The translations under genes and the position numbers were made by a program. Shown in pieces: positions 33,118-46,502 of a DNA stretch of 64,000 nt. Under the pieces are notes generated by a model. It was not told the DNA's origin. It ran no database searches and was given only the letters and a program-made list of their open reading frames with translations. The DNA is from Mytilisepta virgata (Eukaryota > Mollusca > Bivalvia > Mytilida > Mytilidae): assembly GCA_028015205.1 (NCBI GenBank), contig CM051511.1, positions 6,758,001 through 6,822,000 on the forward strand. The letters run 5' to 3'. Within the stretch, counting starts at the first letter, position 1. Every line of letters begins with the position of its first letter.

Positions 33118-34309
33118 TTCTTCTAACGATCTTAATATTCGTATTTGAGCAGTTACCAGTAGAAAGGTTTCGAATCGAGCTTACTGTAGTATTATGTAGT
33201 GCACACGAAAAGTAAGGTAAAATTTTGATCATTGAGATATAAGGTGAATACTAATGTCATTATACACCTCATGTAAATGTTCACAATTAGAAAATCGTAT
33301 TAAATTTAGGAAAAACATGTAACTAATTTGGCTGTATGTCAGATTTTTATGAAATTTTGCATTTAACTTGAAAATATTATACTGCATCTGAATATACATG
33401 TTATAAAACACAATGTATGTCACTCAAATACTTTCTCAAATATTTTGCCATTGAAATTCTTTGTTTACTGATATATTTTACGGGTTACCAAATTCATGTT
33501 TTGAATTTTGTAAAATTTATTTCTATATGTAGATTGTAAACAAGGGTCAAAAAGCCAAGAAAAAAGAAAAAGAAAAAAAAAGCGTAACTTCGTCACACCG
33601 TCGCGATGGAAAATGTAGATTTTTAGAGTTTTTACAGTCACATAGCTGAATAATTTCCACTGAGAAAAAGAAGCCCTATATTTATTTCGTGCATGTATCA
33701 ATGAAACAGAAAAGTTGACAGCAGTAACATATTAATTTTATAATCATTTCTAAAGAATGATGATTTAAAGAGAAAATATTATTTTTTCTTCGGCTACATG
33801 ACATTTAAAGTACAGTAATTTCACGGGGTTTAAGTCAACCTTATTGAAGAAATATAAAAGTTTCATAGAATTTTTTTATCCTAAATTTAGATGCAGTTTC
33901 GGATTTTTATCCGCATGCAAAATTCCATAAAAATCCGTCATTTAACGGATTTAGAACAACCAATCAACATGATCTATTATATCATTGACAATATTCTGCA
34001 TGTCTTTTCAATTAATGAATAAAACACACATGAAAAAATCAAATCAAAAAGCAAAAACCTAAAAGACAAAATAAAAAAAAAAAACTCGGAGACGACAGTT
34101 ATAGCGCACCCCCACATTTGTTTCATCCAATGATGATTTTGATACAAATTTAGTGTTAAGGACAAAACCTACCCCGAGTTAAAATGAACTATGCAAAGTT
34201 TATTTTAGGATCAAAGATCTCCTTATGTTAATCCTCAACAGCATATTTTGATAATTATGATACTTCCTATATGCCATGGGTTTAAAATTGTGTGTTGAAA
34301 ATCTTTTTT
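33118..34309. other. Intergenic, nothing recognised
   Basis: AT-rich, short frames only. A stretch near 33890-33955 has inverted AAATCCG/CGGATTT words of unclear meaning. Confidence 0.35.
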
Positions 34310-36460
34310 TTTGCATCTGTCCATCATGGACAATCTACCCACGAAGAAACCAGAAGCCGAGCATAAAAAATGCCTCAGAAATTAATGTTTAAGCATATTT
34401 AAAAATTCGCTCAATATCGGTCCCAATTATCGCTCCATGAATGAAACCAAAATTTTAAAACCTTATTGCGCATCTACATCATATGTACAATCATTCTATA
34501 ATCAAAGTAGAAGCCTAGCATCAATAATCAATAAGGAGTTGATGTCACATTCATATTTTGACAATTTTTTTTATTTCGTCCATTAAGTGAAAATGAAAAT
34601 TTTGAAACCTGTCTTTCAATCTTTACACCATGAACAATTTACCTATAAAGAAACCAGAAGCCTAGAATAAAAAATGCTTCAAAAATTGATGTTTTAAGCA
34701 TATTTTGAAAATTCGCTCATTTTCGGTCCCAAATTTCGCTCCACGAAAGGAATCAAAATTAAAAAACCTTATTGTTCATCAAATCACATACACAATCATT
34801 CTATAATGAATGTGGTAGCCTTGCTTTAATAATGAACGAGGAGTTGATGTCACAAACATCTATAATACTAAATTTACGAATTAGCCGAATAGGCGGCAAA
34901 ACGTGTGGTTCAAAATAAACGATGTATGGTTCAGATTATAAAGGTTATTATCGGATTTGACAATCTGCATTTATAAATTTTAAACTGCAGTTTTGTTTAT
35001 GTGCAAATGGAATTTGCATGGATTCTTCCGGTATGAATTCTCCCAACATATCCCTTAGAAGGTTCTCGAATGCATCATTTTAACACATTGATTTAAATAA
35101 ACAATTATGCACATATTTTAAATGTATTTTTGTTTGAAATTACGGAAGAAGAATAAAACAAATTAAAAACATTCTCCTTCGAGTGGGATGTTTCCGCTTC
35201 ATGTATTCAGGATTGTTTTTTCTACCATTATGCAATTTCTCCTAACTATAAACATTATGAACTTTGAAGATTATGAAGAAGTAAGGCAAAGTTCAGAGGA
35301 ATTCCTAACTTAGTTGGTTTTTGGATTGCTCGGATGTTTACTTTGCACAAAGTGATAAAACCAACCATTATCCATTTTTACATTATTTGTCGTGCGACCT
35401 GTCGAAATATATCTCTACCATACAATTCCCTGTACCCTAGATAAAAATATTTTTAACAAATGGTCATCTTTATCATTAATGACGAAATTTATGTCGGACA
35501 TCTTTATAAACGTGGACAGCACACGCAGCCACACACTAAAAATGCTTTTATCGTCTATTGGATTTATTTGTGAAATTAAGCCTCGCTTGCCCTGCCCATG
35601 ATGACAATGAACAATTATTTTCCAAAAATATGCTCTACTTAACTCACGGCATCTTTTGAAAAATTCATCCGTCACTAAGGAAATGTTTATTCATATTCTT
35701 TTTCATATTTATTCTGAATGAAAAAGGTAATGCATTATGAAATGTGTATTTAATTAAAGCTTTTCATCAAGTTCCAGTTCAGAATTTATTGTAACATAAA
35801 CATATTGACGATTTATGTGGTTGTATTTTCGTCATAGATTTTGACTATGATGGAACCTTAAGGTCCATTTTGGTAATTCTACGTGGCATACAGTCTACTT
35901 CATCAGTGGATACATCTTCGGTAGTAACGAACAACCGTATGACAATTAGGTCACGTTGACCTACATTTCACGCTTCACTGACTTTGGTTAAAGTTTGCAT
36001 TAACATCCATTTCTAGAATACTACAGCATATATAGACATGAAACTATCAGTTGATACCACCTACTTGACAGGAAAGTTTATGGGAAGCATGCCACAACAT
36101 CCACATTGAGTTCCTATTCCACGAATGCCATGGCCGCAAAAACTTTTTAAAGTCAATATGGCCACCACAAAAAAAAAAAAAAAAAAAAATGCTTATTTTC
36201 CCGCGCTCGCGCGGGTTCAATGTCTAGTATTATGATAATTAGCTCGTTTTCCGTCCCACATTTCACCCGTTGAGCGAAATCAAAAATTTTAAAACCCTAT
36301 TGCGCATCTACAGGATATATGCAACACAACTGTGAAGGAATTAAAATGCTATACCCAAAACTGAATGAGAAGTTGATGTCACAAGAAAGTGTGACGGACG
36401 GACACACAGACAGAAGGACGGAGACAATGACAATATACCCCCAATGCGGGTATAATAACA
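34310..36460 (+). mobile_element. Tandem-core ('pearl'-like) element interrupted by a Helitron
   Basis: Units at 34310-34858 and 36228-36400 share AACCTTATTGCGCATCTACA-type blocks, GGAGTTGATGTCACA and TCGGTCCC. The array ends with (ACGG)n-like repeats at about 36390-36422 and a terminal stem-loop at 36433-36454 (TATACCC...GGGTATA). It belongs to the same broad family as 7735..8992. A Helitron lies between 34859 and 36227. Confidence 0.7.
34859..36227 (+). mobile_element. Non-autonomous Helitron, 1369 bp
   Basis: 5' end TCTATAATACTAAATTTACG, preceded by A; 3' end hairpin CCCGCGCTCGCGCGGG (36200-36215), then TTCAATGT and CTAG at 36224-36227, followed by T. This is the canonical Helitron arrangement (A|TC ... 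hairpin ... CTAG|T) without target duplication. Joining the flanks restores TCACAAACA|TATTATGATAATT, which matches the sister monomer TCACATTCATATTTTGACAA. No Rep/helicase ORF is present. An internal A21 lies at 36169-36189. Confidence 0.9.
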
Positions 36461-37290
36461 ATATACGTAAGAACAAATACTTCTTAAAAGAGAGTAAATG
36501 TGAGTGATATGATAACAAGTTATCAGGTGAGCTGGATCATACAAAAATTGTACTACATTTACATGTAATCAATCTTATGCCATTGCACTTAAATCAGCTT
36601 TTTTAATTCCATAGATCATCAAGTGTACTAGATCTGAGCATTCGTGGTACATTTGTTAATTTATATAAAAATAAATGCTGTATGATTTAAATGTTATATT
36701 TCATGTGTTAAGCTGCTAATTGAAAGTTTCTGTTGTGCTAAATGATATAAACGCTATCTACCAGTATGCGTGTTAAGTGTAGAAGCTGCTAATGAAGCCA
36801 AGTTTCTCTATAGTTTAATTTTACAAACTATTTCGTGTAGGAATTCAGTAATGTAAATGTCATTTTCTCCTGTCTGCTACTAATGGTCTGTTTTTAATTA
36901 GGACAACACTGAAATGTATTCATTAGGTAACAATTACATGTATACAATCCTGTCAATTACTCGACTACAATGCTTCATATCTGATTCTCTTGTGAATAAT
37001 TATTCTAGGACATGCGACAATGCTTTTAACAATTCACCTTACATTTATACACCCCTTAATATAGTCTAACACAAGCAGATTAAAATTTTTCTTATTAGGG
37101 GTCATCCATAATTGTCAACATTTTTCACACTCCTTATCCGGACATAGGATCTACAGACATCGTTACAATGATCAATACCATTTCAAATGGACGAACAGTA
37201 TTAAAAAAATCTTTGTTAAATAATACTGGTCTTGGATACATTTTTGTAAATTAAACAGATATTATTCATAAGAAGATTTATCTAAAACAA
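36461..37290. other. Intergenic, nothing recognised
   Basis: AT-rich sequence. Decayed upstream LINE sequence may begin within it, but no frame supports that. Confidence 0.35.
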
Positions 37291-37845
37291 CTTTTATCTG
37301 GCCAATTTATTGCAGGGTGGAACAGTAGTATTTCTAATTCACCGCGGGGACAATTTTATGGAATATTTAAAAAGGAATTTGGTTTGGAGAAATACTTACT
37401 CCGATTAAATCGAAAGAATAGAGTATGGTAAACAAAATGAAGGGTGTCAAATTTAGGTATACTTAGAATAGAAATAGGAAGATGGAAAAATATTCCTTAA
37501 CAAAACAGGATATATATCTTATGTAAAAATGGTATAGGTGATGAATTTCATTTAATATTTACATAAAAAAATGAATTATTGTTAATCACAGAAATAAATT
37601 GCTACCAGATTATTACATTAAAAATCCTAATTTGGTAAAAATGAGAGGTCTTTTGTCAATTTGTAATGTTAAGTTTATAAACGACTTGCAATTTTTATTA
37701 AGAAAATTGCCACTTTATTTTGAAGACGGGTTCTGTTTTATTATTACTATGTGATATGTTTGCTGTAAATATCTGATTTGTATACTCATGTAACATAATT
37801 ATTATATCTGAGTTGACTTTAATAAATCTTGAAGATCTTGAATCC
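37291..37845 (+). pseudogene. Decayed LINE, C-terminal RT-ORF remnant and 3' end
   Basis: Three frame-broken pieces in order: LLSGQFIAGWNSSISNSPRG to FGLEKYLLRLNRKNRVW, then ILRIEIGRWKNIP and CKNGIGDEFHLIFT, then RNKLLPDYYIKNPNLVKMRG. The GRW-x-x-IP, C-x-x-x-x-IGDE-x-H order is typical of the Cys/His-containing C-terminus of non-LTR retrotransposon proteins. At least three stops interrupt it. It ends with AATAAATCTTGAAGATCTTG, a short tandem tail. Confidence 0.72.
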
Positions 37846-39489
37846 GTTAAAAATGCATGTTCTAAGTCCACAGCATGCGCCATATGTTGAAAGGATCAAG
37901 TAATTTGCCGTTTGTTGTCTTTTTTTTTTCGCCGTATATACTGTTCAGAACTTTGTCAGCGTCATGAATTCTTGTGTTCTCTATATAAAGTGACAAATTG
38001 ATTTTTTTAAGGGTACACTAAACATGTTGAATCTGAAACCCCCTATCTACCAGCGTGCGTTTTGTAAACTCGTGAAAAATGTTGTGTTTTATGGACGACC
38101 CCTTAGCCTATAAAACCTATTATCCTCGGCTTGGTTCAAATCTAGGATTCTGATTGGTCAATGACATGTCGATACAAAACCCATATTCTCGGTCGTTGCT
38201 AACCCATATACCCGGATGTTGCTAACCATTACCCCGGGAAGTTATTATTATTATGACGTGGCGCTCGAGCTGTCGAGCGGAAAATGTGATTTCGACTATT
38301 TTCTTTGATATGACAATGAAAATGTCTTATATTCGGATACATGTACGGTTTTACCAAAGAAATTTTGGTTAATTTTTTTTCAAGACTTTCAGAAAACGAA
38401 TTCTAACTTTTAACGAAAATAGATAACTTCAGCTGGTCTTTTGTGAAATGTTCCAAAATACTATAGACTTTGTGGCAAACGTCAAGAAACCAATGAGGAC
38501 ATTTTGCAAATTTTGATCAGACAAGGAATATTAATGATCAATTGGTAACTTGATGCTTAGAGAAAAAAACTAATTTTCAAATTTTATTGTAAATAATCTT
38601 AAACTAATGCACTTTCGTTTGCAAATTAAAAGTAAAACCTATAAAGGTTTTTGCCATGGGTAATATTATGACGACATAATGTGTAGCTCTTCGCAACTTC
38701 ATCACCTCTGTAATCCTTTAACTTCCAAAAAATCGAAGTGATTTTATTTCATCACATGTCTGTATTCTGCTTACGTTAAAGGAAAAAGGAATCATTTCAT
38801 TCGTTGCATGTCGACCCAAGTTCAAGCTTTTCATTTAGAATATCCTAATGACCGAAAACCCACTTGTCAATTAATACAGTATGACGTTTTCCTTGGTCTC
38901 TACATTGTATGTAACATCCTGGACATTTGCATTTAATCACGTGGACAACTATGGACCAGTTACCTGGAGGCACTGGAAACGCATAATAATGATCCTATAA
39001 TTCGAAAATTCATAGTTTATTTAAATTTCTAAAATATATTTATTAGACAAAGTATAATATTGTAAATAATAATTGATACATTCATTTGTCATGGGTAATA
39101 TTATAGACGAACTTTAAACTATTTGAAATATGTGTATATTTCTTTTTGCTATGTGTTTTCCTGAAACATACCTTTAGACATTTTCCCTATTCTTTTAAGT
39201 GAATTATTTATTTGAAAAGGGTCTTTTCCACACAAAAATTTAATGAATAGCATTGTACTAGTTGGACGTGGTGAAGCATCAAATGAACATAACAACAGGT
39301 TAGACCAACAAGACGAAATAATGATTGAACATAACAATATGTTAAAAAATGGGTCAAAGACACAAATGGCCGGGTTGCTGGGTGTTTATTGTAGTGGTGA
39401 CAAAGGTGATAACAAGATCATATTGCACATTGGCAGTCATGAATATTTATATAGACAAAATCAGACACATTGTATGTTGGTGTACGAGC
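37846..39489. other. Intergenic, nothing firm
   Basis: No gene supported. CCATGGGTAATATTATGACG at about 38650 and CATGGGTAATATTATAGACG at about 39090 are similar and may be ends of one small element. 38100-38280 is locally GC-richer with palindromic GCTCGAGCTGTCGAGCGG. Confidence 0.4.
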
Positions 39490-40986
39490 ACAGAGGTGAA
39501 AAACTGTAGGAGGAGTTGATTTCACAAAATAGGTACCCTCTATTGAAGATGTCAATAAAAAACGACTAAATTCCAAAGTTTGGAAAAATGGAAAATAATT
39601 CCTGAAATAATTCCATAAAGTGAGGTGCACATCTTCAATATATATAGAAACATTCTATGAAGTTTCAAGGATGTGGGTGGAAAACTGTAGGAGGAGTTGA
39701 TTTCACAAAATAGGTACCCTCTATTGAAGATGTCAATAAAAAAACAACTAAGTTCCAAAGTTTGGGAAAATGGGAAATAATTCCTGAAATAACTCCATAA
39801 AGTGAGGTGCACATCTTCAATATATATAGAAACATTCTATGAAGTTTCAAGGATGTGGGTGAAAAACTGTAGGAGGAGTTGATTTCACAAAATAGGTACC
39901 CTCTATTGAAGATGTCAATAAAAAACAACTAAGTTCCAAAGTTTGGAAAAATGGGAAATAATTCCTGAAATAATTTCATAAAGTGAGGTGCACATCTTCA
40001 ATATATATAGAAACATTCTATGAAGTTTCAAGTATGTGGGTGAAAAACTGTAGGAGGAGTTGATTTCACAAAATAGGTACCCTCTATTGAAGATGTCAAT
40101 AAAAAACGACTAAGTTCCAAAGTTTGGAAAAATGGGAAATAATTCCTGAAATAATTCCATAAAGTGAGGTGCACATCTTCAATATATATAGAAACATTCT
40201 ATGAAGTTTCAAGTATGTGGGTGAAAAACTGTAGGAGGAGTTGATTTCACAAAATAGGTACCCTCTATTGAAGATGTCAATAAAAAACGACTAAGTTCCA
40301 AAGTTTGGAAAAATGGGAAATAATTCCTGAAATAATTCCATAAAGTGAGGTGCACATCTTCAATATATATAGAAACATTCTATGAAGTTTCAAGGATGTG
40401 GGTGAAAAACTGTAGGAGGAGTTGATTTCACAAAATATGTACCCTCTATTGAAGATGTCAATAAAAAACAACTAAGTTCCAAAGTTTGGAAAAATGGGAA
40501 ATAATTCCTGAAATAACTCCATAAAGTGAGGTGCACATCTTCAATATATATAGAAACATTATATGAAGTTTCAAGGATGTGGGTGAAAAACTGTAGGAGG
40601 AGTTGATTTCACAAAATAGGTACCCTCTATTGAAGATGTCAATAAAAAACAACTAAGTTCCAAAGTTTGGAAAAATGGGAAATAATTCCTGAAATACTTC
40701 CATAAAGTGAGGTGCACATCTTCAATATATATAGAAACATTCTATGAAGTTTCAAGGATGTGGGTGAAAAACTGTAGGAGGAGTTGATTTCACAAAATAG
40801 GTACCCTCTATTGAAGATGTCAATAAAAAACAACTAAGTTCCAAAGTTTGGAAAAATGGGAAATAATTCCTGAAATAACTCCATAAAGTGAGGTGCACAT
40901 CTTCAATATATATAGAAACATTATATGAAGTTTCAAGGATGTGGGTGAAAAACTGTAGGAGGAGTTGATTTCACAAAATATGTACC
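39490..40986. repeat. 181-bp satellite, about 8.2 copies
   Basis: Head-to-tail units start with GTGAAAAACTGTAGGAGGAG at about 39495, 39677, 39859, 40040, 40221, 40402, 40583, 40764 and 40945; copies are nearly identical. Each unit holds the inverted pair TATTGAAGATGT and ACATCTTCAATA plus the self-complementary ATAGAAACATTCTAT. The recurring minus-strand frames of about 64 codons are repeat shadows; 181 is not a multiple of three, so frames shift between units. The last unit is cut at about 40986 by the GC-rich array. Confidence 0.93.
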
Positions 40987-40991
40987 CATTT

Positions 40992-41065
40992 TCCCCGCCC
41001 GCCCGCCGCCGCCGCCCGCCGCCGCCCGCCGCCCGCCGCCGCCCGCCGCCCGCCGCCCGCCCGAC
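40992..41065. repeat. GC-rich (CCCGCCGCC)n array
   Basis: About 74 bp of CCGCC/CCCG repeats with no A or T, in an otherwise AT-rich region. It joins the end of the 181-bp satellite to the sequence downstream of the GPCR last exon. Confidence 0.9.
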
Positions 41066-41169
41066 ATTCACCATACTATAACCCGGATTTGCACTCTGTG
41101 CAACCCGGCCAAAAATGAATACAGATTCATTATGTACAATATTAACGTCAAAAAGTCATTAGAGTCTTT

Positions 41170-41442
41170 TTATGAGCTTTCGCTGTTGCTCGTAATATTA
41201 GTTGATCTTTCAATATATCTACTTGAGTCACCAAAGTCTCTTCCCTTCGATGCGTTCGTTTCCTGCTTTTGACCTTGAATTCTGCAGCAACAGAAAATCC
41301 GTGATAGTAACTTTCGGTTGGATTTTCTGATTATCAGATAAACAAATGGGTCAGTTGAATAGTTGAATCCACCAAGCATGTGTATATTGGTGATCATCTT
41401 CAAATCCATTGGCATGTTCAAAAGCTTGTACAGAACCCAAAC
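41170..41442 (-). CDS. GPCR exon 2 (helix 7 and C-tail)
   Basis: Acceptor AG at 41444-41443. Encodes extracellular loop 3 and helix 7 (NIHMLGGFNYSTDPFVYLII), helix 8 (RKSNRKLLSRIF), CCC, and a Ser/Thr-rich tail ending NSESS. A TAG-type stop closes it at 41170-41172. No AATAAA is obvious in the 180 bp before the satellite. Confidence 0.88.
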   Translation of the reverse strand, partial: VWVLYKLLNMPMDLKMITNIHMLGGFNYSTDPFVYLIIRKSNRKLLSRIFCCCRIQGQKQETNASKGRDFGDSSRYIERSTNITSNSESS

Positions 41443-44400
41443 CTAAAAGAAAATTTGACAATTAATTATAACATTTATGTCTACATGTGATTTTATTGCA
41501 TTTAAAGAGCGGTGCACTACTGATAGAGCAGAGCCGGGTTCGATCCCCGGTTGGTGCGATAGGTAATTTTGGGAGACAAATCATGCGCCACTGCTACAAT
41601 ACGAACACGAAAAATACTAAGTAGTACCAAGTAGTACAGCTAACTTTGCGCTAGAGGCCGTTTTGTTGTAAGATTTGATCTTTTGGTTCATTGCTGAAAA
41701 CGTAACAGCGACGTCAATATACATGACCGGATTTGATAATTTCTGATGCAAATTAAACTCAGATCCACATTTGGATTTTAATGTACATACAAATGAAGAT
41801 TAATGAACAAAATGTAAACCAAGGACATACATAAGAACAACTAGGCAAAAAGGATATACCATATTTTTAAAAACTAAAATGTTAACAGTCAGAAACGTAC
41901 ACTAAGCACTTATGTTGGTATCCTAAAAGTTTCTAAGAAAAGTTCTCTTGATAGGGGATTATTGATGCAACAAAATCTACTTAATTAATACAATTTACCA
42001 ATACCACAAATAATGTTAGATATGTTTCCGCTGTCTTAACACGTCAATATTCCCACTTTTACCGGACTTATGTTTTATGATAACATGGCGGGTACTGTAA
42101 ACGAATGTCTATCCCTTTCTTAGCACATGGGTTCACTCCTGGTGTTTATATGGTTTCGTGCTGTCCATTATGTTTACCTTTCAGTTTTTCCGTGTTGTCT
42201 TTTAGATTTTTCCATTTCTGTTTCCGGAAGTGTCTGTCCCTTTGAATAAAGTCTTTAAGGATTGTTCCTTTTCGTCCATTTCAGAAAGAATTGATCATAA
42301 TTCTTGCAGATAATTGAGTCAACTAATCTTAATCTACACGGGGCAAATTTTAACATGTGAACGGGGTATTAGTTTTTAGCTCATATGGCCATAAACTTTT
42401 CACATGTTCATCAACTCCTATGAAACCGCTGAGCTAATTTAAACCAATCTTTAGTTGAATGGTCGTTGGATGGTGGCCTTTAAAATATGTGATCGATTTT
42501 CCGGGGCGCCATCCAATATGGCCGCCATGGTCGAACATAGTTTAACCTTGGACCCCATGTGAATGTTAACATTTTCGTTAACTTCTCTGAGACTATTAGA
42601 CCAATTTGAACGAAACTTTGGTGGATAGTACTTGGGTGGCCTCTTTCAAAAATTGTGCTCGGTTTCCCCAAAGCCATCCAACATGGCTGCAATGGCCCGA
42701 CTTAGTTTAACATGGAGCCTATGAAACCACTGAACCAATTTAAACTAAACTTTAGTGGAATAGTCCTTGGATTGTCCCCTTTGAAAAATGTGTTCGGTTT
42801 TCCCGGGCGCTATCCAAAAAAATGGCCGCCATGGCCAGACTTAGTTTAACATTGGAGCCTTGTAGGAATTTTAACATTTTCGTTAACTTCTCTGGGACCA
42901 CTGAGCAAATTTGAACCACGCGTCGGTGGAATGGTCCTTGGATGGCCTCTTTTAATAGTATGTTCTGATTCCCCAAACACCATCCAACATGGCTGCCATG
43001 GTTGGACTAAGTTTAACATTGAGCTTATTGGAATTTTACATTTTCTTCAAATAATGATTAATTACTCTGCATTTTGATACCAACAATTTCCTGTAAAAAA
43101 GATTCAGAATTGAAACAGCCTCCTCCCCCCCCCCCCCAAAAAAAAAGTTTAGAAAGAAAAAAAATTGGAAGAATTCATTTGCTTTTAAACATGTATTAAT
43201 TTAAAAGCTGTTTTGTCTTGAGTTTTTTTCAGGAGTCTGCATAAATTTGTCAGTATGTGTATATTTTGGTAAAAATTTCTTTTCCATTCCGGATTCGATT
43301 TGTATTTTGGTAACATATCTTAGTTCCTTGTAAGTGTGCACATGTTTATTTTAACAGAGTTGATTATAAGCACGATAAAACGTTTTTCCTTTAACTACCT
43401 CAATAAAATGGGAATTCGCTAGTTGTAAGCGTGATTTTTGCGCCAAATATCCGCATTTGAACATACACACTTGTTGAAAAGTCTGCAAGATATGATACTG
43501 ACCGGACACTGGAGTGAGAACCCATAATATGTCCCAAACTGCGAAAGCAAGGACTATTCGCAATGAGATTGTCTGTTTCTTTAAAAGCCTTGTCGATACA
43601 AAAGAGCTTAAAATTTTACAATGGCCAGGTGAGCCTCTAGTTGTTAATATCTTTAATAACTTTTCTTTCTTGTTAATATCGTAACTCTTTATAGTAAGTA
43701 CTACAAGTAAGGACAAACACGGTCGCCAGAACAAACTTAGTGCGCATGCTTTGTCCTAAGGAATAAACCAGACGCCGTCCTAGTTGTGGTCCGAAGAACA
43801 GTCAATATTATGACCAAACGTACCAGTCACAATCTCTGGTCAAATTAACATGGATCGGTCAAAATCTCTGTTTCAAATGTCTGTTGAGGGTGACCTTTTA
43901 AATGACTGTACTTGAAGGTGTAGTATTGATTTTTATCTTTCCAGTTTGCACTCCTCCGAATTATTTCTGTGTATTTGTATCGACATTTCAAACGAAAAAA
44001 ATCGTATGCCATTCTCGTGTTTTACTTCTTTACAGCTTTTGTTGGAAAAAACATTCAGTGGCGGATGTCATTAGCAGCAGTGCTCATAAAGTATTTTTAA
44101 TAAGGAGGATCGTAAATTTAGACGTTCAACTGAGTACCATTTGTGCATTTCTGTATCAGCCATTATGAATCACTTGAAAGCCTGATAGCAAGATCCAAAT
44201 GAAGATAGGTTTGAAAAACCTTGCCTGATCCAAATGAAGATAGGTCTAACTTATTAAAAGGGAACCTTATATAGATGGACCGTCCAATTTCAATACTATA
44301 TACATGGTATTTGGAGTTACTACGATTCCAATTGGTATAATACGGACCGTTTTACGTCTCTACATCAATCTTTCAATTAAGTTGTTTTGTCGTGATATTG

Positions 44401-46461
44401 CCAAATAAAAAATCCAGGTGGATAAAGTAAAATTACAATTCAACTTATTATTTGATACTGGAAAATTAAATGTTGCGCAACTTATTGAAATTCTTAGGTG
44501 TTGGGAACTTAAATCAGAACGATGATACAAAGAATTTCACTTTCCTATGAACTAATTAAACTGTGTTATATTGTTCAATAGTTTCCTCCGTTTTTATGAT
44601 TTACTGACCAAAAGCAGAAATACACGAAGATTACAGGAAATTTATTGAACAGATTTAATTTGATCAGTACTACATGTTGGTAATAAAAGGAAATACAGTA
44701 AATTATTATGTCATTCTCATGTTAAACCAAGAAATTCGATGCACTAAAATGTCATACTGGGAATGTATAGATTGAAACGTACGGGGCCTTCTGAAAATGA
44801 AGTAAAAACTTTTTCTTAACATTTTTTTTAAAAAGATACAATTATATATTAACGAAACATTAAACCATTATCAGGAAAAGTCAAAGATTTAACGGATTTC
44901 ATCACAGATACAGTCTTTACATTCAACAAGCAAAAGGACCGAAGGATACATTGTAACTATATCTGAGAATTTATCCAAAAATAAGCATTTCTTTAAGACC
45001 ACTTTAATTAACAAATCTAACGGTACGCCTCGCCGTGTAATTTTGCTGAAACATTTGCATTTGTTCACGATATTACAAAAGAACTAGGATGGGAAAGCCC
45101 GTTCAAAATAAGTGGTTTCTTTTCACTAACAAATATAATTGATAAAATGTAGTTATTATACAACTTTAAGAAAACATAAGCAGCTTGTCAAATCTATAAC
45201 GTTTTTAGAAAAAAAATCTTAATCGAATAATTTCACTCGATAAAAATTAACCTAGCACACACCAAATTATGGAGTCAGAGGCAAGTATTCAATAAAGGAG
45301 AAATTAGTTATTGGAAAATTTAAGTCGTCATAATTTTATTAATTTATGGTGGTATGACTTGCACCTTTATCCAGTTTATTCGAGTAAGATTGTCAATGAC
45401 GATATAAAAATAAGTTTTTAATACGAGAAGCACAATTTGTACCCGTAGGAATCCCAACTACTTGTAGATATGGGTTTTATAGATACAATGTAAAATTTCT
45501 AATTTTTAAAATAGGAAATATAGCACAATTGCTAGTGGCAGAATTGAAACGAAATTTGAATGGGTATTTATTTTAGTAAAGTCAAGAAATACCAAAGGGA
45601 TATTCAAAGGGAGGGGAGGGGAAATCGAAACAACTGACAAACTCCGGAGAAGTTTTTTCATACATGTCAACCAAGTCATAATGACGTCCATAAAACTTTA
45701 ATAAGGATGACTCCAATTATAAACTAAAAAATTGCCTATATAAACGATATTTGCGGGTATAAATCTTAAACTTATTAATGATAAAACATTTGTTTTGTTA
45801 AGATAAGAATGTCGTGTACACAATAGTTTTCGACAAAAAGTCAATGGATATGAGTGAAACAAATAGAGGGGAAAGTGGCCACTCCTTTACGAGCTGAAAT
45901 TTTCCTAAAAATTGTGTCATCTATGACTATTGTGCTTTATTTTATTTAAAATATGTTAGTTTATATGTTTTCATTTATTAATTTCAAGATAAGAGGAAAC
46001 TCCAAAGATTGTGAAAAAAATAATGGGTGGCACATGTCCAAAATACTCGAAACATTTTTCTCCGGCCAATATACGAACTTTTATGTACAAATCATTTGGT
46101 TATTTCATAAGTAAAATATAATTTTAATTCTATTATCAACTAAGAATAAATGTATTGCATTGGTAGGCTGTATACACAAATACTTACCACTTATCACACG
46201 CAGGTATTGCATAGCTTTTTGTTTGACAGAATGAAAATAATATTGATTTTTTGAAAACCAATCTTTATTCCTAGAATTGTTTCGTTTATTCTTGTGTCAT
46301 AAATTCTGACCAATAAATATTTATTACAGTTTGGTCGTTCTCTTTGGCATCGAGAGACAAGTCGATGTGTATTTATAAAAAGACAATAACCAGGAGCAAA
46401 CATTTCATACGAGTTATCCACTTTTCTTTAAACAGTTTCGTTTGTTTTGGATTTATCGCCA

Positions 46462-46502
<41 letters not shown>

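Noticed and set aside
39490..40986. Regularly spaced repeats that could suggest a CRISPR-like array
   Set aside because: Units are contiguous 181-bp monomers without unique spacers, in a eukaryotic setting.
39418..41074. Repeated minus-strand frames of 64-87 codons beginning MFFIDIFNRGY
   Set aside because: Each is one 181-bp satellite unit read through; the period is not divisible by three and no splice or start context supports coding.
41500..41562. Functional tRNA gene
   Set aside because: Only a T-arm and box B are present; no acceptor stem, D-arm or anticodon arm can be built.
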